The translations under genes and the position numbers were made by a program. DNA of 64,000 nt. Origin: Antedon mediterranea. Taxonomy: Eukaryota > Echinodermata > Crinoidea > Comatulida > Antedonidae. The notes beneath the pieces were generated by a model, which had not been told where the DNA came from, did no database searches, and was given only the letters and a program-made list of their open reading frames with translations. The first letter of the stretch is position 1. Each line of letters starts with the position of its first letter. This document shows, piece by piece, positions 21,241 to 36,200 of the stretch. The stretch spans positions 27,372,101 to 27,436,100 of the forward strand of contig NC_092677.1 of NCBI RefSeq assembly GCF_964355755.1, written 5' to 3'.

Positions 21241-24200
21241 CTAGGGTTTATCATCCTTCTTTTTTCTTCTTTTAAGTGAGTTTTTCCCGTAAGCTTGCTT
21301 CATTGACGTTTGTAGATCAACGATCATTGTGTTCAGTTCATCCTAAAAAATATTTACAAAAATAAAAGGAAAAAAAATGGATTTTACAATAAAGCCTACA
21401 ATCTAGCCCAATGTAAAAAATAATAATTGCAAATTATAACTAGAAAGAGAATGATTACAAAGCTCTGTCTACACTATCAAAATAGTTTGACAAAAAAGTG
21501 TGATATGCCCAAATATGGTAGTAATATGACATCAAATTTTGTTGTCACATAAAGTTTGATAGTGTAGACAGAGCTTAAGATTAAGATAACATCAATATAA
21601 GATTGCCATACATTCTTTATAATAAATTATGTTTCAATAGCTGTTTTAAGCTTGCCAGAATCTGGAATTTTGTATAAAACAAATCATTTTTCTATTTTAA
21701 ACCATATTTACATACCTCAGCATACCTATACATTAGTTTCAATGTACGGCATATTTTAGGTTTTTTAGCAGCTTCTAAGCCATGGCTGAGACAAAATATA
21801 CGGCTCTCTTTCTCCTGTACAACCTGAAAAAAAAAGCAGACAAAGAGATAAGCACAATTGTAATTTCAGTAAACTGTACAAATTCTCACAAACCTCTCAT
21901 CCAATTTCTCTCCACCAAGTTGCAAAGCTCAGTAGACGTTCTCTCAGTTTTCACTCTATATTCTCACAATCATTTCATTTACTCACCATTGATAAATAGC
22001 AGGGACATTTGCAAACACAGCAGATGTTTTCGTCTCCCGTCTCTACTGCTGAAACTTGTTTGCTACGCTTATCTCGTATCCGCGCCGGACTTTCTTGGTC
22101 CACAAATCGTATAGCGGTTTTCATTCCACGATCTGCCAAGTCCCTTCGCAAAATAACTTCTCGATCCCTAACACAACAAAGCTTGGTTTAACACTCTACT
22201 GTATTGGATCATATTCAGGGTTTTTAAAAAGTTAATGAAGGCGATAATTTAAGGTTTTACAGTTTACAAAATGTCTACCTGTAAGCAGATTTTACTACTG
22301 TGAATTAATTCTAGGCTTATATTAGGATGTACGGTTTACGAGTTCCGAGGAATCGGACGTTATCTGAGGTCAAAGGTCAAATTTTAAATGACCTCAAATC
22401 TTAGGTTGTGAATACAAATTTTCATACAAAGTGTTATTTTCTAACCAAATTCAAAGTATTTAAGGAGCCCCACTAACAATTAAAGATTGGCTTGAAAGGA
22501 AACATTATTTTATTCATTTATTCTATATATTTAGTTCTACTAATTTATTAGCAGTTTTTTTTGTTTTTTTATTTGTTTACCTGATGTCCATTAGAAAAGC
22601 TAAAACCTGATCCATCAAGTATGTGTTACCATGGAGATTAGATTGTGCAGTGACCAGCGTGAGTAAATGCTCAAATGAAAACTGACAAGACTCTTTTAAG
22701 TCCTGAAAAATCTGGGAAAAAAAAGATGAAATTAATTAGTTACTGTGATTTTATAAATAATTTACAAATAATTGGCTGACATTGAATGCTGTAGATATGT
22801 AACACCAAAACTTACAGAAAATGCAGACTGGCCACGGCCTAGCCAGCTAGCCGTGGCGAAGCCTACCACTTCGGCTACATTGTAACCACAAGAGACGGTA
22901 GCAATGGCCATTCCAGGCCAAGTGACCACAAACTGACCAGCCTCCTGGACCAACCGATACACTGGAATGCCAGCTTTCAGGAATGAACTTATTGGTACCT
23001 GCAAAGATAAAAAAGTTAGAATAAAAAGTCAAGGTATCTTTAAAATTTATTTTTATTAAACTTTGCCAATCAATAGATTAACTCAAACCAGCATAGGTTG
23101 ACATCCACGAGGCTCTTCACAAACTATCGGTGCTTCTTCCAATTTTTTATGTGGCATTAAAAAATGATTTGATTTTAAAATGTGATTACTTACCATACAT
23201 TTAAAGTTTGCATTGTTTAGTGGATGAAGTATACTTGTAATTTGTTGTGGAAATTCGTTCTTAATGACTTGCTTAGCTTGCTCATGATGGCTGGCTGGTA
23301 CACAGTACCTATCACAAATGCATAAGAACTAATCAATGAGAGAATTCAGCTCTGTCTACACTATCAAACTAGTTTGACAAAAAAGGTGTGATGTGCCCAA
23401 ATATGGTAGTGATATGACATCATCATGACCATAAATGGGCATATACATTTTTTTGTCATATCAAGTTTCATGCTGCATTAGGCTACAATGCAGGGAACAT
23501 TTATGACAGAAATGTACTTTTAAAGTGCTTACCAAATTTTAGGTGCTCCAGTATGGAGGTAGTCTATTGTAGCTAATGCATGTTGGTTGCACTGCCAAGT
23601 GTCTGTACTATATAACATACTAATCTTAGTAAGTGGAATGTTGATAGAGTGCTTGTTACCAAGGCAGTGAAGTAGATTTAATTCATTTGTACAAATGTTT
23701 GTTACATGCCAGCTGTGCCTGAAAAAACAATAATATACAATAGCTTCAATTGTTCAGTATAAACAACATAAGAAGAGGTCAAATTAAGTATCAAACACAA
23801 TTTTCAGTGCAAAACTGGACACAACACATGAAGTCATGCTGGAGAGTTTTTAAGGCCCATATTCATTCTAGTTTTTTTAATTAAAACCTGCGCGATATGC
23901 ATAATTGTGGCCATTTCACTGGGGTTTGGCGTGCATAATGGGCTAAATTTCACTTATAATGCAAAATACAATATTCATTAGGAGTTAAATTAACAAATCA
24001 AAATTTGCTTTAAAATAATGTAAATACTTAAACATAATATAACAAAGGTAGGCAGAATTAGGCTGAAAAAGCTGTGTTTCATTAGTCTTGTTTATAGATT
24101 AAAAAATCAATTTGATTTGATACTTAAAAAGTGCAGACTAGTTTTGTGCAAATATTTTGTCTAAATTATGAAAAATAATACAGACATAATATTAAAGAAG

Positions 24201-27200
24201 ATACTATTAAAAAGTTATCATGATAAAGAAATTGGTAATGTTACTAGAAATCTCTAAAATGCTATTTTACTCCTTAGACATTGGTTCCATAAAATGAGCA
24301 TTTCTTCAAGGAGTAACGGAGCATTTTAAGAAATCAACCATTATGTTAAATAACAAAACAAAACATTCATAGGATGACATGCCATTAAAAAAAACAGATA
24401 ATTTTCAACTTAAAAACATTAGAATTCGATAAAATATTTAATATTTGGGTATTGTTTATTTACAAGCACTACATGCTGTTTGTTGCGGCGCCACCAACTT
24501 ATCAACTTACTTTGAAAATGAAATTTTGCTTCTGGGAAAAGCACTAAAATGTGTAAATAATGTAAACACACTAAGAATTCAATTGAGTGCAGAAAATGTT
24601 TTTCAATAAACAATATATTTTATCATTATTATTTCATTAAATTATTATATTACCTATAGACTGGAGACTATTAAAAAGAATATACATTATAAAGATCTGT
24701 CTACACTATCAAACAAGTTTGACAAAAAAAGTGGATGTGCCCAAATATGGTATGACAGTGTCCATATATGGGCACATCCCATTTTTGTCACATAAAGTTT
24801 GATAGTGTAGACAGGGCTTAAGAGAGGTTATACGTTTATCGAAATGCACACATCCTTACGCATGAGGTATCAAAATGAACGGGAAGTTGGGAGAGGTTTT
24901 TGAATTACATTTCAAATGATCCCCTTATAAATGCAGACATTTAAAACTTGTTTGAACTAAAAGTTTAATGGTTATTTATTAGTGATTATACACATATTCA
25001 ATTAGGATTTTACCAAAACATTATCAGTATTTTATTGTGTAATATAGCTACAGTACAAAACTAAACAAATTAAAAATGAGAACACAATAGAACACAAAAA
25101 ACACAGAAAGATGATTAAATTACATGAATAGACCAGGGAAGAGTTAAATTACAATTTAAAGTAATTTAAATCTTCCCTGAATACACTAAACACCAACCAT
25201 ACACGGAGAAACAGACTAACAGACAACAGACAAAACACGGACGCAGAAACTTATAAACAGAGATAAACTAAAACAAAAAACCGATTAAAATAAAATGACA
25301 AATAGCAAGTCACAAACCTTCCAGATAAAGTGGTTGATAAGATTGCTTTCTTGACTGATATATGCTGGCTGCCTTCAGTTACTGCTTGCCAATACTCTTT
25401 CTAAATAAACAAAAGGAATATCGTGTATTACCAATTGCCTAAGTAGGCTATATCACAATTTCCACCAGTGGCATAAAAGCTATGAGCGCTCACTGGCCAA
25501 ACCGAGGCATTCAATAAAATATGTCGAAAAGGGCAAAAACCGGACCACTCAGGGTTCCTTAAACAGGTGCCTCAGGCCTCTGCGTTACACCACTGCTGTC
25601 CACATGGCATTTCTACTTGTCAACACGCAACATTTCTCTCTCTATATCCTATTAATACATGAATACCAAACACGACAACTAACCTCAACTTCAGTAGGTG
25701 TTGGTTCGTGCTTAAAGTGCATCTGTTGAGTGTTATAGGCAGATTTGCAGAACTGGTGTAAGCTTACACATCGCCCTTTTATACAATTCTCTTCGTCAAC
25801 TGAGTTAAAAATTCCTACAAATATGAAACAAAAAAGCAAATTAATAATGCATCACATCAGCAGATAATGCTCTTCTTTTCACTATAAAGGAATATGACAA
25901 AACAAAATTTGACTGTGCTTACCTAATTTATGGGCTTTGGTTCGCTCTTTTTCTAAAGCAGTATTAAGCTTTAGTTTTTCTTCCTGCAATAACAACAAAA
26001 ATATTCACCAATTTCATTTTAAAGAACGTTTAGTATAGACTGCAAAAAACAAACAAAAACCAATGAAGTTGAACTTACCGACGTCAATGTGTGAAATGAT
26101 ACCAAGTACTGGCAGTAGATTTTATACAATTTATTCACTCTTCCTTGAACCTGTTCAAAAAAAAAAATTAATTATTTGAGGGTTTGAATGACAAAAAGGA
26201 TTGTACACAATGAAATTGATTATTCTATTAAGTTGGGAAACATGACAATACAAATACATTTATTGTGCAGTACTAGGTGACTTGTATCATAAAAAGAACA
26301 GAGGACCTCAAGAATCCCACAACTCAATTCCAAATCATTGTATTAATACAGTACTAGGTGACTTGTATCATAAAAAGAACAGAGGACCTCAAGAATCCCA
26401 CAACTCAATTCCAAAGTATACTTACTGTTTTTGGTATCCTTAAAATATCTGCTATTTTATTCCATTTACTGATGTTTTCCGATTTCATACCCTCATGTTC
26501 TGATAAGATCTGAGATAGTCTAACCAAATCCACCTCACATCCTCCAACCTAAAAGCATTGTTAATGATTATTAAAATTGTTGTTTGTATTAAATGCAGCC
26601 TATTCAAGGTTACTAGTACAGTAGATTCCTGAAAGGGCACAGTCAGGTCGAAAAAAAGTTTCCCTTTTAATAAAGGCATCTTCTGAATTGTGTTGGTCAG
26701 TGTACAGCAGACCCTCAAACGTAAGGTGCTCAACTTAATGTACAGGAATGTAGCGTGCCATACCTGCGGAGGTTGTCCCATACCGTTGCCCTGTTCTTTC
26801 AAATGCCGCTTGATACATGCTAATTGACGACTCTCTAAATTCCACCTAGAAAAAAAAAAAATAAAACAATAAAAAGTAATTTATATGTGCAAACATTTAT
26901 TGAACATCATTTATAGATAACAACATTTTAGGTAAATTTAGACATAAGAAATTCATTGTTAATGCAAGCTCAGTATAAACGCAATAAGTATCTTAGCTGT
27001 ATTTTTAACTCAATTTGTATTTTTTGTGCCCTCTTTTAACTTTTTATATGACATCTTGTTTTCAGTTTTATGTGATTTTATTCTTTTTTACGGTTTGTGC
27101 GACAATGTTTTTAGACAATTTTAATGCGTGTACTTTCAGCCAAAGTTTCAAGCCATTCATGAGTTTGACAATAAAGTTTATTGAATTGAATTGAATTGAA

Positions 27201-30200
27201 AACCCAACCCTATTTTTGGCCAAATATCGCCAAATAGCCAGGCCCACCGAGACTACACCATGTCTAATACGGTAAAAAAATTAAGTATTTCTGGATTGTT
27301 GGATACAAATGTCACGTAATGTCCTTCTTTAGGTTGTTGACTACACAATAATCTACAATTATTAATATTTCTATTCAACTGTCATACCTATGATACAATC
27401 TATTAACATACTGCACTTCCGTATTAAATCTCATGTCTTCTTTTAATTTACAATCCGTCTGAAAAAAAAACCCACATTTTTTAAAACTGGGATCAAACAA
27501 ACAAAATTATATATTTAAACAATTTTATACTATAAAACAATTTATTTAAATTTTTTTTTAATAATCGAGATTTAAATGAATATAAGACAAGCTCTATAAG
27601 ATTACAAATATTCCTCTAAAGAACATATTATTAAACTACTGACCTTTAAAAAATATTATAATCTGCCCAAAAAAAAAATTAATAAATTCATGCAAATAAA
27701 GCGTTAGGCTGCTTTGTAAATTCGCAATCAATTTGGGTAAAAAAAATTAATTTAGATTTAAAAGATTTTAAAATAAAACATATGGTTGCAAAAATTTATG
27801 GCTGCAAAAATACATGGTTTAAAAAAATACAGAGTAGTGAAAATATATAGTCGTAAAAATGTAGGACATACAACACCCATTAAACTCATTAATACCAGGA
27901 TTAGAAGAAATATGTCAACTAAGACAGGATGTAGGTCAACGTTAAAGTTTCTATTAACCTTTATATTTAAACAAGTAAACCAATGAAAATGGCTACTGAT
28001 TTGAATATACAACGTTCATAACAAGACACTGTCTAGCTATGTGTTGCAATTAACTAAGATTAAGTGCATGTCTCAATACATTTAGGATATCATCAATGTG
28101 ATCCTCTACTAACTTGCAACCTTTGACCTTTAAAATAATCTTACTTTCTTGTATCGTGTGTAATTGCATTAGTGTATCTGAAAAGCAGCTAGAGTTACAA
28201 AGCAACAATTTCTCATGGATGTGAAACTGAAATCATGTTATGTTATTGAACTGAAATAGACTAACAGAAAGTAGTAGCGTTGTACTTTACAGTGGAGGAT
28301 TTGGGAGGGGGATGTCAAAAATGAACCTCTCTATGGTCCGACCATCAAACTTTCAAATCCTGGATCCGTCCAAGAGTTCTAGTGTAGTTGCAATGCAGTG
28401 ATTCTCTCAAAACTTTCAAACTATAAAAGATCCTGAATTCTTGTCTACTGCACAGTCAACTCTCCCAAAACCAGATTTTTCTCGAGGTTCAGAAAGAAAG
28501 TCCCAATTTCATTCTTATCATTAAAAAAACATTCTGAAAATACTTCACCAGCCAAAAGGTATCCGGTATTGGGAGAATGGACTGTAGTACAATAAAATAT
28601 TCTAAAAACAAAATTTTCTGAAAAACAAACTGTAAAATTCATTACCTTCCAGCCTTTTGGAGGAACAACTTTACAAATACCACATTTGTCAAGATCTTCA
28701 GACATAGCCGTTACATATGCGATGGGGTCACTCCATGACCCCTGATTTGGGTAAAGTACAGGGGCATCTGTTGTTACAACTTTGGCATGGATGGGTGTAG
28801 AATTGCGAGTTCTTTTTGGTGATCTATTGCAGGGTGACGTAACAATTGTTTTATTATTAGTGACATTTGTTGTTCTAAGTCTAGTTGAAGTAGTTCGTCG
28901 TTTTTTAGCAAGTGGTACAACGTGTCCAGTGGAAATCTCTGTTCCGTGAGGTAGTTTGTTTCCCATTATTTCACTTTCTGCTTCATCGGTTTCTGAGGCA
29001 TCTTTTGTTTGCAGCAGTTGTAAATCGAGATTCCGCTTTGGTCGACCACGTTTTCGCTTAATCTTCACCTCTGATTGGTCCATTGGTATCACATGGTTTA
29101 CAGATGTATTTTTGGAGATCTTTTCAGTTTTTGAGTTAACTTTTGTCTTTGATTTAAGGCGGTCTTTTAAGTGGGTGAGACCATTTTTAGGCAAGGTAAG
29201 ATTAGCCACCTCAATTAACTTATCATTTACATTATATACAGAATTGTTATTCCTCTGTTTGCTTTGGCATTTTAATAAATGTCTCCGTTTAGAAATGCGT
29301 CCATTTTTTGTTTGTTTAAACACCGCTAAGACGTCGTCAAACATGCATTTTGATTTCTTGTGTTTGAGCACTCCGTTAAGAAACCTGTTGCTGTCTAAAT
29401 AAGCACATTTATTTTTATCTAAAACCTTATGATTGTTGTTATTAAAATGTTTGCTATGTTTTGGTATCACATTGTTTTTTATTGCCTTCGTCTTTAGCAC
29501 GTGATTATTCCTCGTAATCTTTTTCAATTGCCGTTCCTTCTTGACCTTTCGCAACCCGTTGGAATTTCCTTTTTCAATGAACGGTATCATTGGTAAAAGC
29601 CGTGGGGGCGCTCTCTTCCTCGGTATGGCTGATATCGGAGGAGGTACAGGATCTAAACATGGTGGATTACTGGAATTATTTACAATTTCCTGGAAAAATA
29701 TAAAACATTAATATTTACAATATTATTATATTTATATTTTTTTTATAAACAATTATTGAGGTTGCCTCGTGCACCTCTACTTTAAGCCGCATAACAAGGA
29801 AGCTTGGGATGTTAGTCATCGTGTTAAATGGCTTAGGAATGAAAACAAAATTAATGGTCTTTAGGGAACAGTCCCTTTACATGACATGTACATGTTTGTA
29901 GTCGACTCTCCCAATGACTCTTTGTCCGGGAAAATCTCCCAAAGCCAGACTCTTCAGGTCCAAAATGTCCTAAAGAGTTGAGTGTATAAAAATAATTAGG
30001 GATTTAAAATAATAATTTATTATTATAATTCAAAGGATTTGAACACAGCAACGTGTGGTTTTTGTTACCATTCACACTAAGAAAAACACCAATGTTTATA
30101 GAATTCTCCCATCTAAATGAAAAACACTTAAGTGAAATTGTTAAATATTTATTGAAACCTGGAAATGTTAATCATTTTATGCTATACCCTTACATGCACC

Positions 30201-33200
30201 AATCTTACTTGTATTTTGTATTTCAAACCATGTATTTTATGTGTATTTTACAAAAACAATTTCAAACCACGTACATATTTTAATGTGTTCGACCATGAAT
30301 AAATAAATTAAATAAATGAAATTGACTTAAGTAAAAATCATGAGATGGATACTAGGTAAAACTACAATAAGTACTCTTGAAAATATTCTTTTTTCCAAAC
30401 CTATTGGTTTGAAAAAAAGAACATTTTCAAGATACTTATACCTACAAACCAGATGAACATTTTCAATCATACAATAAGTACTAAATACCTTTGAGTTGTC
30501 TCTGTTGTCCTCCTCAGCGGGCATAGCTTGTATACCAGGTATGTTGAACTGACCATCATCTGGTTCTTCCGCTGTCTTGCTATCACTACTCCCAAAGAAG
30601 GACAGATCATGAGGCAGTACTGGCGAGCCTTAGAACATCAAACAAAAACATTAAAATATAGGTAGGAAGTAGAGATTTTGGTTGTGTGCACACTGCCCTC
30701 TAGAGAGTAGAAATCCGTTTTTTTAATTTTCTGATTGACAAGTGTAAAGTGCAACAGATGAATTTGATAAGATGCTTATCTGAGTGAACTTTACTACAAC
30801 CATGTAGAAAATATGTGTGGTAAAAAATAACTAAAGAGAGGTGGTCTTACCAATCAAAACATAAAATGCTATAATTTAAATTTTATCTTCATATTGATTA
30901 TAATATACATTTTGTATATCCATCCATTAATTCATTCATTGGAAATTTAAAAATGGCAAAACTAAACAACAAAACAGAATCTAAAGCTCCGTCTACACTA
31001 TCAAACTTTGTGACAACAAAAATGTGATGTGCTCATGGACATGATGATGGACATATCACTACCATATTTGGGCAGATCACACTTTTTTTGTCAAACTATA
31101 GTTTGATAGTGTGTAGACAGAGCTTTACACAATGTTGATATTGATGTCATTAGGAAAATCATGACAAAAATCATTAATCAAATGTCTGGATTAAAATGAT
31201 AATGAATAACTAAATGGACAACATTTACCTTTTAGGCAGAGGAATGTAAGAAAGTCCTCGGTCTTTGGGCAAGCTCGGGCAAATTCTGGTTGTCCGCAGG
31301 TAAAAAGCTTCACAGGTGTCGTACTTGGTGTTGTTGGTAGTGACTGAGCAAACTTTCTTTGTGCACGAACTTTTAATCTAAAAATATCAAAAACTTTAAA
31401 ATTTTACAAATTTGTATGCAATATTTTTTTTAATGTTTTTATTTGGAATATAATGAAATGTTAATTTGGACTCTTGTTTTGTATTTATGGATAAAGAGAA
31501 TATATAAAAGTCAATAAAACCTTGGCTGAAATTTAGCTTTGCCCTACAGATGGTTTGCCCTACATAGATGTACTATACTGTACTTGTGCTGAATGTTCAG
31601 TAAAATTTAGCATTCAGAGTGGGCTAGGCAAACCAATTTATAGAATAGGACCAGAAATACAGATTACTCAACCAGATTTAGCATCATTATTGTGATGTGA
31701 AATTTAAGTTAAATATTAACCAATTTTCTGCCCTCTCAACGACATAACTTCAATCAATACATTTCATGTTTATATTACATTGTATTGTACTGTGTTTATA
31801 TACTGTAGGTGTTTGATATCAACAGTAGATAACAAATTGACTTCAGTAAACTCCAAAGCAACTTGAGTAAACTTCACAGATGAACCTTTTGTTTAGATAT
31901 TGTTATATTGTGTTTTTGCAAACAAGTGTACAACCAGTGATGTGTACAGTACTGTAGAAGTCTTTAAAGCCATTTATACCAGAGCTTATTTTACTATGAT
32001 TAAGTTTAAACCCAATAATCCAATTTGAGTAAACTACAATACTGTTTCTACAATACTGTTTAACTACAAGAGGAAGTTGATGATCCGCCACCGTCGTCGT
32101 ATTTGGATCTCATATCCTGCTGCAGACAGGTTCTTTGTCCTAGTCTTTGTTAATAGTATTTTGTTTCATTGATAAAAAAAAATGTTGTTTGGCTTTTATG
32201 TACGGATGCAGTTTAATGATTGAATGTTTTTTGTTCATTGTAATAATGGAAAGTAGTAAAGGCTTTTGTATCAATTCCATTTTATGTTCATGAATATAGT
32301 AAGTGGGTAGCTTAGTATGCAATGAGGAAATGAATACATAGTGTGGTAGGAGGCGGGTAGAATAATGAGTAGAAATCAGTCCATTTCTGTGAAAGATTTA
32401 GGGTTCGCCCACTAACCCCTCCACACTCTGCCCCAACACAGTCAGTGGGTGAACACACTACAGTACACTGAACTGATAAACTCAAGATTCTGATCTGGTT
32501 TGGTTTCTAGCATTATAATGTTTAAATTTATAATTTTCTATCTGTACGTTCAAGAGTAAATAAAATAACATTGTAATGTAATATTGAAACTACATGCAAT
32601 TCACATGCCATGTATATGCTTTATGTGCAATTTTTCAAATAAACTTTCTGATAAATAAACAAATTTTGTACATTAAGTTGTTGCTAATACAACTAGTATT
32701 CCAGCTTTCTAGGCCTCTTCACTCTTCACTCTTTAATATTTCTGTAATACACAGTAGTTATATGCCATCAAGAGTATTCAATTCTAAAACTTAAAGCCGG
32801 ACAGATTCAATGCCACACCATAAGGTCTGAATCATATTATAAGCCGAAAGCAATAGGTACATGATCACAAACAGATGGTACATTTCAACCATAATCTTAA
32901 TTTCAGTGGGTACACAATCTTAGAAACTGCCACTTTCTTCAGAAAGAAATCTCAAATTAACAAGCACGGAAATTTAATCAGAACGATAGGAAATTGATAG
33001 AATTTTAGCAGGATTCTTTCACAAATTTAAAACCAAAATCTGTTTATTACTATTTTAATCAAATCAACTACATGATATAGATATAGAAGGTATTAACACA
33101 TTTGGTTGAGTGATCACACCAGTTACATGTGGTTTCATGGGTTGTGTTATGTGGTCTATAATCTAATAATAAATAACACTATTTGATATCTGATTATAGT

Positions 33201-36200
33201 AGAAAAGCAATGGCCTTCATATTCCTTTGAACCATTGAACGTTCAACACTTGTAATTTTGAGAAGGATTTTCTTAGGGTTAGGCGACAATTGCTATAAAT
33301 ACATTTTAACTACACAATCCTCAGACTTATCTAATTGTTTATGTCTCTTGTTGAAAGGTTTTCAAATTTATGAGATCTTAAAAAGTACAGGTAGGCCTAC
33401 TGTGTATTAACCATAGACCTATTATAGGTTCATGCTGCATCTGTAGAACCCCTATTAACTAGACACCTTTAGGACCCAAAAAAGGGTCTTCTTTCTTTCT
33501 TTTTTGTTGTTATTAAGTACTACTGTATATTACTTCTCATTTGACAGGAAAGTATTCCCTTAATAGGGTGTTCCCTAAACTGGTGTGTTCTATATCTAGA
33601 GGCTACTTTATACTTGGTGTGTTATGCTATAATAGTTGTCCAAACATTGTATGTATACAGAACTGTGTGACCGATCGAGTACAGTACATTTGAGTTTTTA
33701 CAAGACCTGAACCGTTTAACTATTCTATTTTAATGTACTTATCTTGCCAAGGAAATAGTGTATTTTCACTTTAAAATAATCCATTACAATCTCCTACTGT
33801 AAAAATAGCACCAAGTGTATCATTTTTTTCATTTGAGTGTTTAATAGCTCTAATGAAAAAAAAAAGAATTTGAACAAGCAATTAACTATTTTAAATGCAT
33901 CTAAAAGAAAAAAAAAATCGAACAAGAGTTTTCTACAGAGAGGTTTTAAGAGTATCATGTCCACAAATTAATGAAGGCCAAAGTAGACATAATCCTACGG
34001 TTAAGCAAATTCAAAACTGTAATTGGGAGACAACATGGCAACAGATGTAACGAGAATGAGACATTTTACAAATGTACAGTAGTTCTGAATGATACAATCT
34101 GTACAACTACACAACTTGTATTTAGTTCCAAGTTAAGACATCTGAATTAAACTATTACATGTACCTTGTCCTTAGGAAATTTTCCATTTACTCAATTTCT
34201 ACCTCATTTTAGAGCAAATAATGTATTTTTATTCCTACTGTATAGTCAAAGGGCGTGTCTTTCTAACTAAGGGCGTGTCTAATATCAAAAAAGGGGGATA
34301 GGATGTGGAGCACTGGTGACAAACAATAGCTGTCATTGACTACTGTACTGTATAATCAAAGGGCGTGTCTTTCTAACTAAGAACGGTCTCTAATGTTAAA
34401 GGCGAGATTGTTTTTTCTTTTTGTATATAAATTACTTTCTACTATATAACAATTTTTTTTAGTAGTATAGCTATATATTTTTTTTATAAGTCTGTTGATG
34501 TGACTTCATGAGTGTATGCTTGAGTATTAATGTTGTCAATTAGCCTAAGGCATGTTACATTTCCTTGTTTTCAAAGCTAAACCACTAGAGATTTGATAAT
34601 AGCAGTCTGAATGCTAGCTCTTCACTCAACCATTGTAGGCATAAAGTGAGCATAATAGTGGAGCTGTAGCTCTGTGGTTAACATGCTTGCCTTCCAATCC
34701 CAAGGTCCAGGGTTCAATTCTGACCTAGTGCCAAGGTTGTACAGTAACTCACAAATCCACTCTCTATAAGCCTCAAATGAAACTTAGTTTATAAGCAGGA
34801 TAAATTATAAAATAGTTTATCCATTTCTCTTTTTCTTTATGGCATTGTTATAAGACAGCAACACAATTTCCCAAGTTGGGATGAATTGGCGAGTTTGTGC
34901 TTGCTGTTGGATGCGTATGAAATTTTCTTGTTGTCCTTACAGTATAGGATTGTCCTGATATCTTTGGGATTGCCCTGATGTTGCTCAAGGGTAATGGATT
35001 TCTCTTTGTATCTCCCTGGTTTCTATGCATGTCTTTTGAATTTCAATATAATAAATCTTGTACTGTATGTTGATGAATTGTTAGTTTTAAGGGGGGATAT
35101 GCAAGTGTACTGTACTGTATATGACCATGTTACTCATACTCATTTAATATGCTCATAATAAATTAATGTTAAATTTATCAACATGGATACAATTTAATAT
35201 AGATTAAATTACTTAACAAGAAAATGAACGCATCTAATCATCACTCATTTAATTAATTTAAACAGGACCTTATGTACGAATTGGGTCAGTAAGTAACAGT
35301 ACATCCTGACCTCAATGTCGTCTGCTAACGAAAGATCTCAGTCGTCTGCTGCTAATGTAATTTGAACTTGGAATAGATGATGCTTATGTGTTTTAATAGT
35401 AAATTGAGAATGTACTCAAAAGTAATTGACCTAGAAGTGATTGAAGCCACGAAGAACTAATAAAACTGTATGATGACAGAATGTTATTGATCACAGTAAC
35501 ATTAGCGATCCTTTGATGTGCAACATAGGAAACACATTAATAACATTATGTCATATTTAGTCAATGTGTACAACACGTACAATTAATGTATGTAAGTGAT
35601 AGCGTCTTTTCTTATTTATTATTTATTCTTTCTGGGTAGACTCATAAGACTATTCTCCAAGAGGGCCCAGTGTACTGTATATGATGAGGGCCCAGTGTAC
35701 TGTATATGATGAGGGCCCAGTGTACTGTATATGATGAGGGCCCAGTGTACTGTATATGATGAGGGCCCAGTGTACTGTATATGATGAGGGCCCAGTGTAC
35801 TGTATATGATGAGGGCCCAGTGTACTGTATATGATGAGGGCCCAGTGTACTGTATATGATGAGGGCCCAGTGTACTGTATATGATGAGGGCCCAGTGTAC
35901 TGTATATGATGAGGGCCCAGTGTACTGTATATGATGAGGGCCCAGTGTACTGTATATGATGAGGGCCCAGTGTACTGTATATGATGAGGGCCCAGTGTAC
36001 TGTATATGATGAGGGCCCAGTGTACTGTATATGATGAGTTTGTGACAGTGGCTATGTGTGAACTAGTACACCGGGGTAACGCCTACTCGTTTCGAAAGAT
36101 ATACTAGGTTCTTTATGATTTAATGTTTGAAAATTCAGTAATTAGTAATTTTATATACAGCTTTAACTTACTCTGTTTTATCTTTATCTCCATTTATTGG

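Noticed and set aside
28956-29402. 148-residue plus-strand frame
   Set aside because: Antisense to the large JARID2 exon, which has clear JmjN coding on the other strand.
34663-34735. Functional tRNA gene
   Set aside because: Promoter boxes are present, but acceptor and anticodon stems do not pair well, so a SINE head or pseudogene is more likely.
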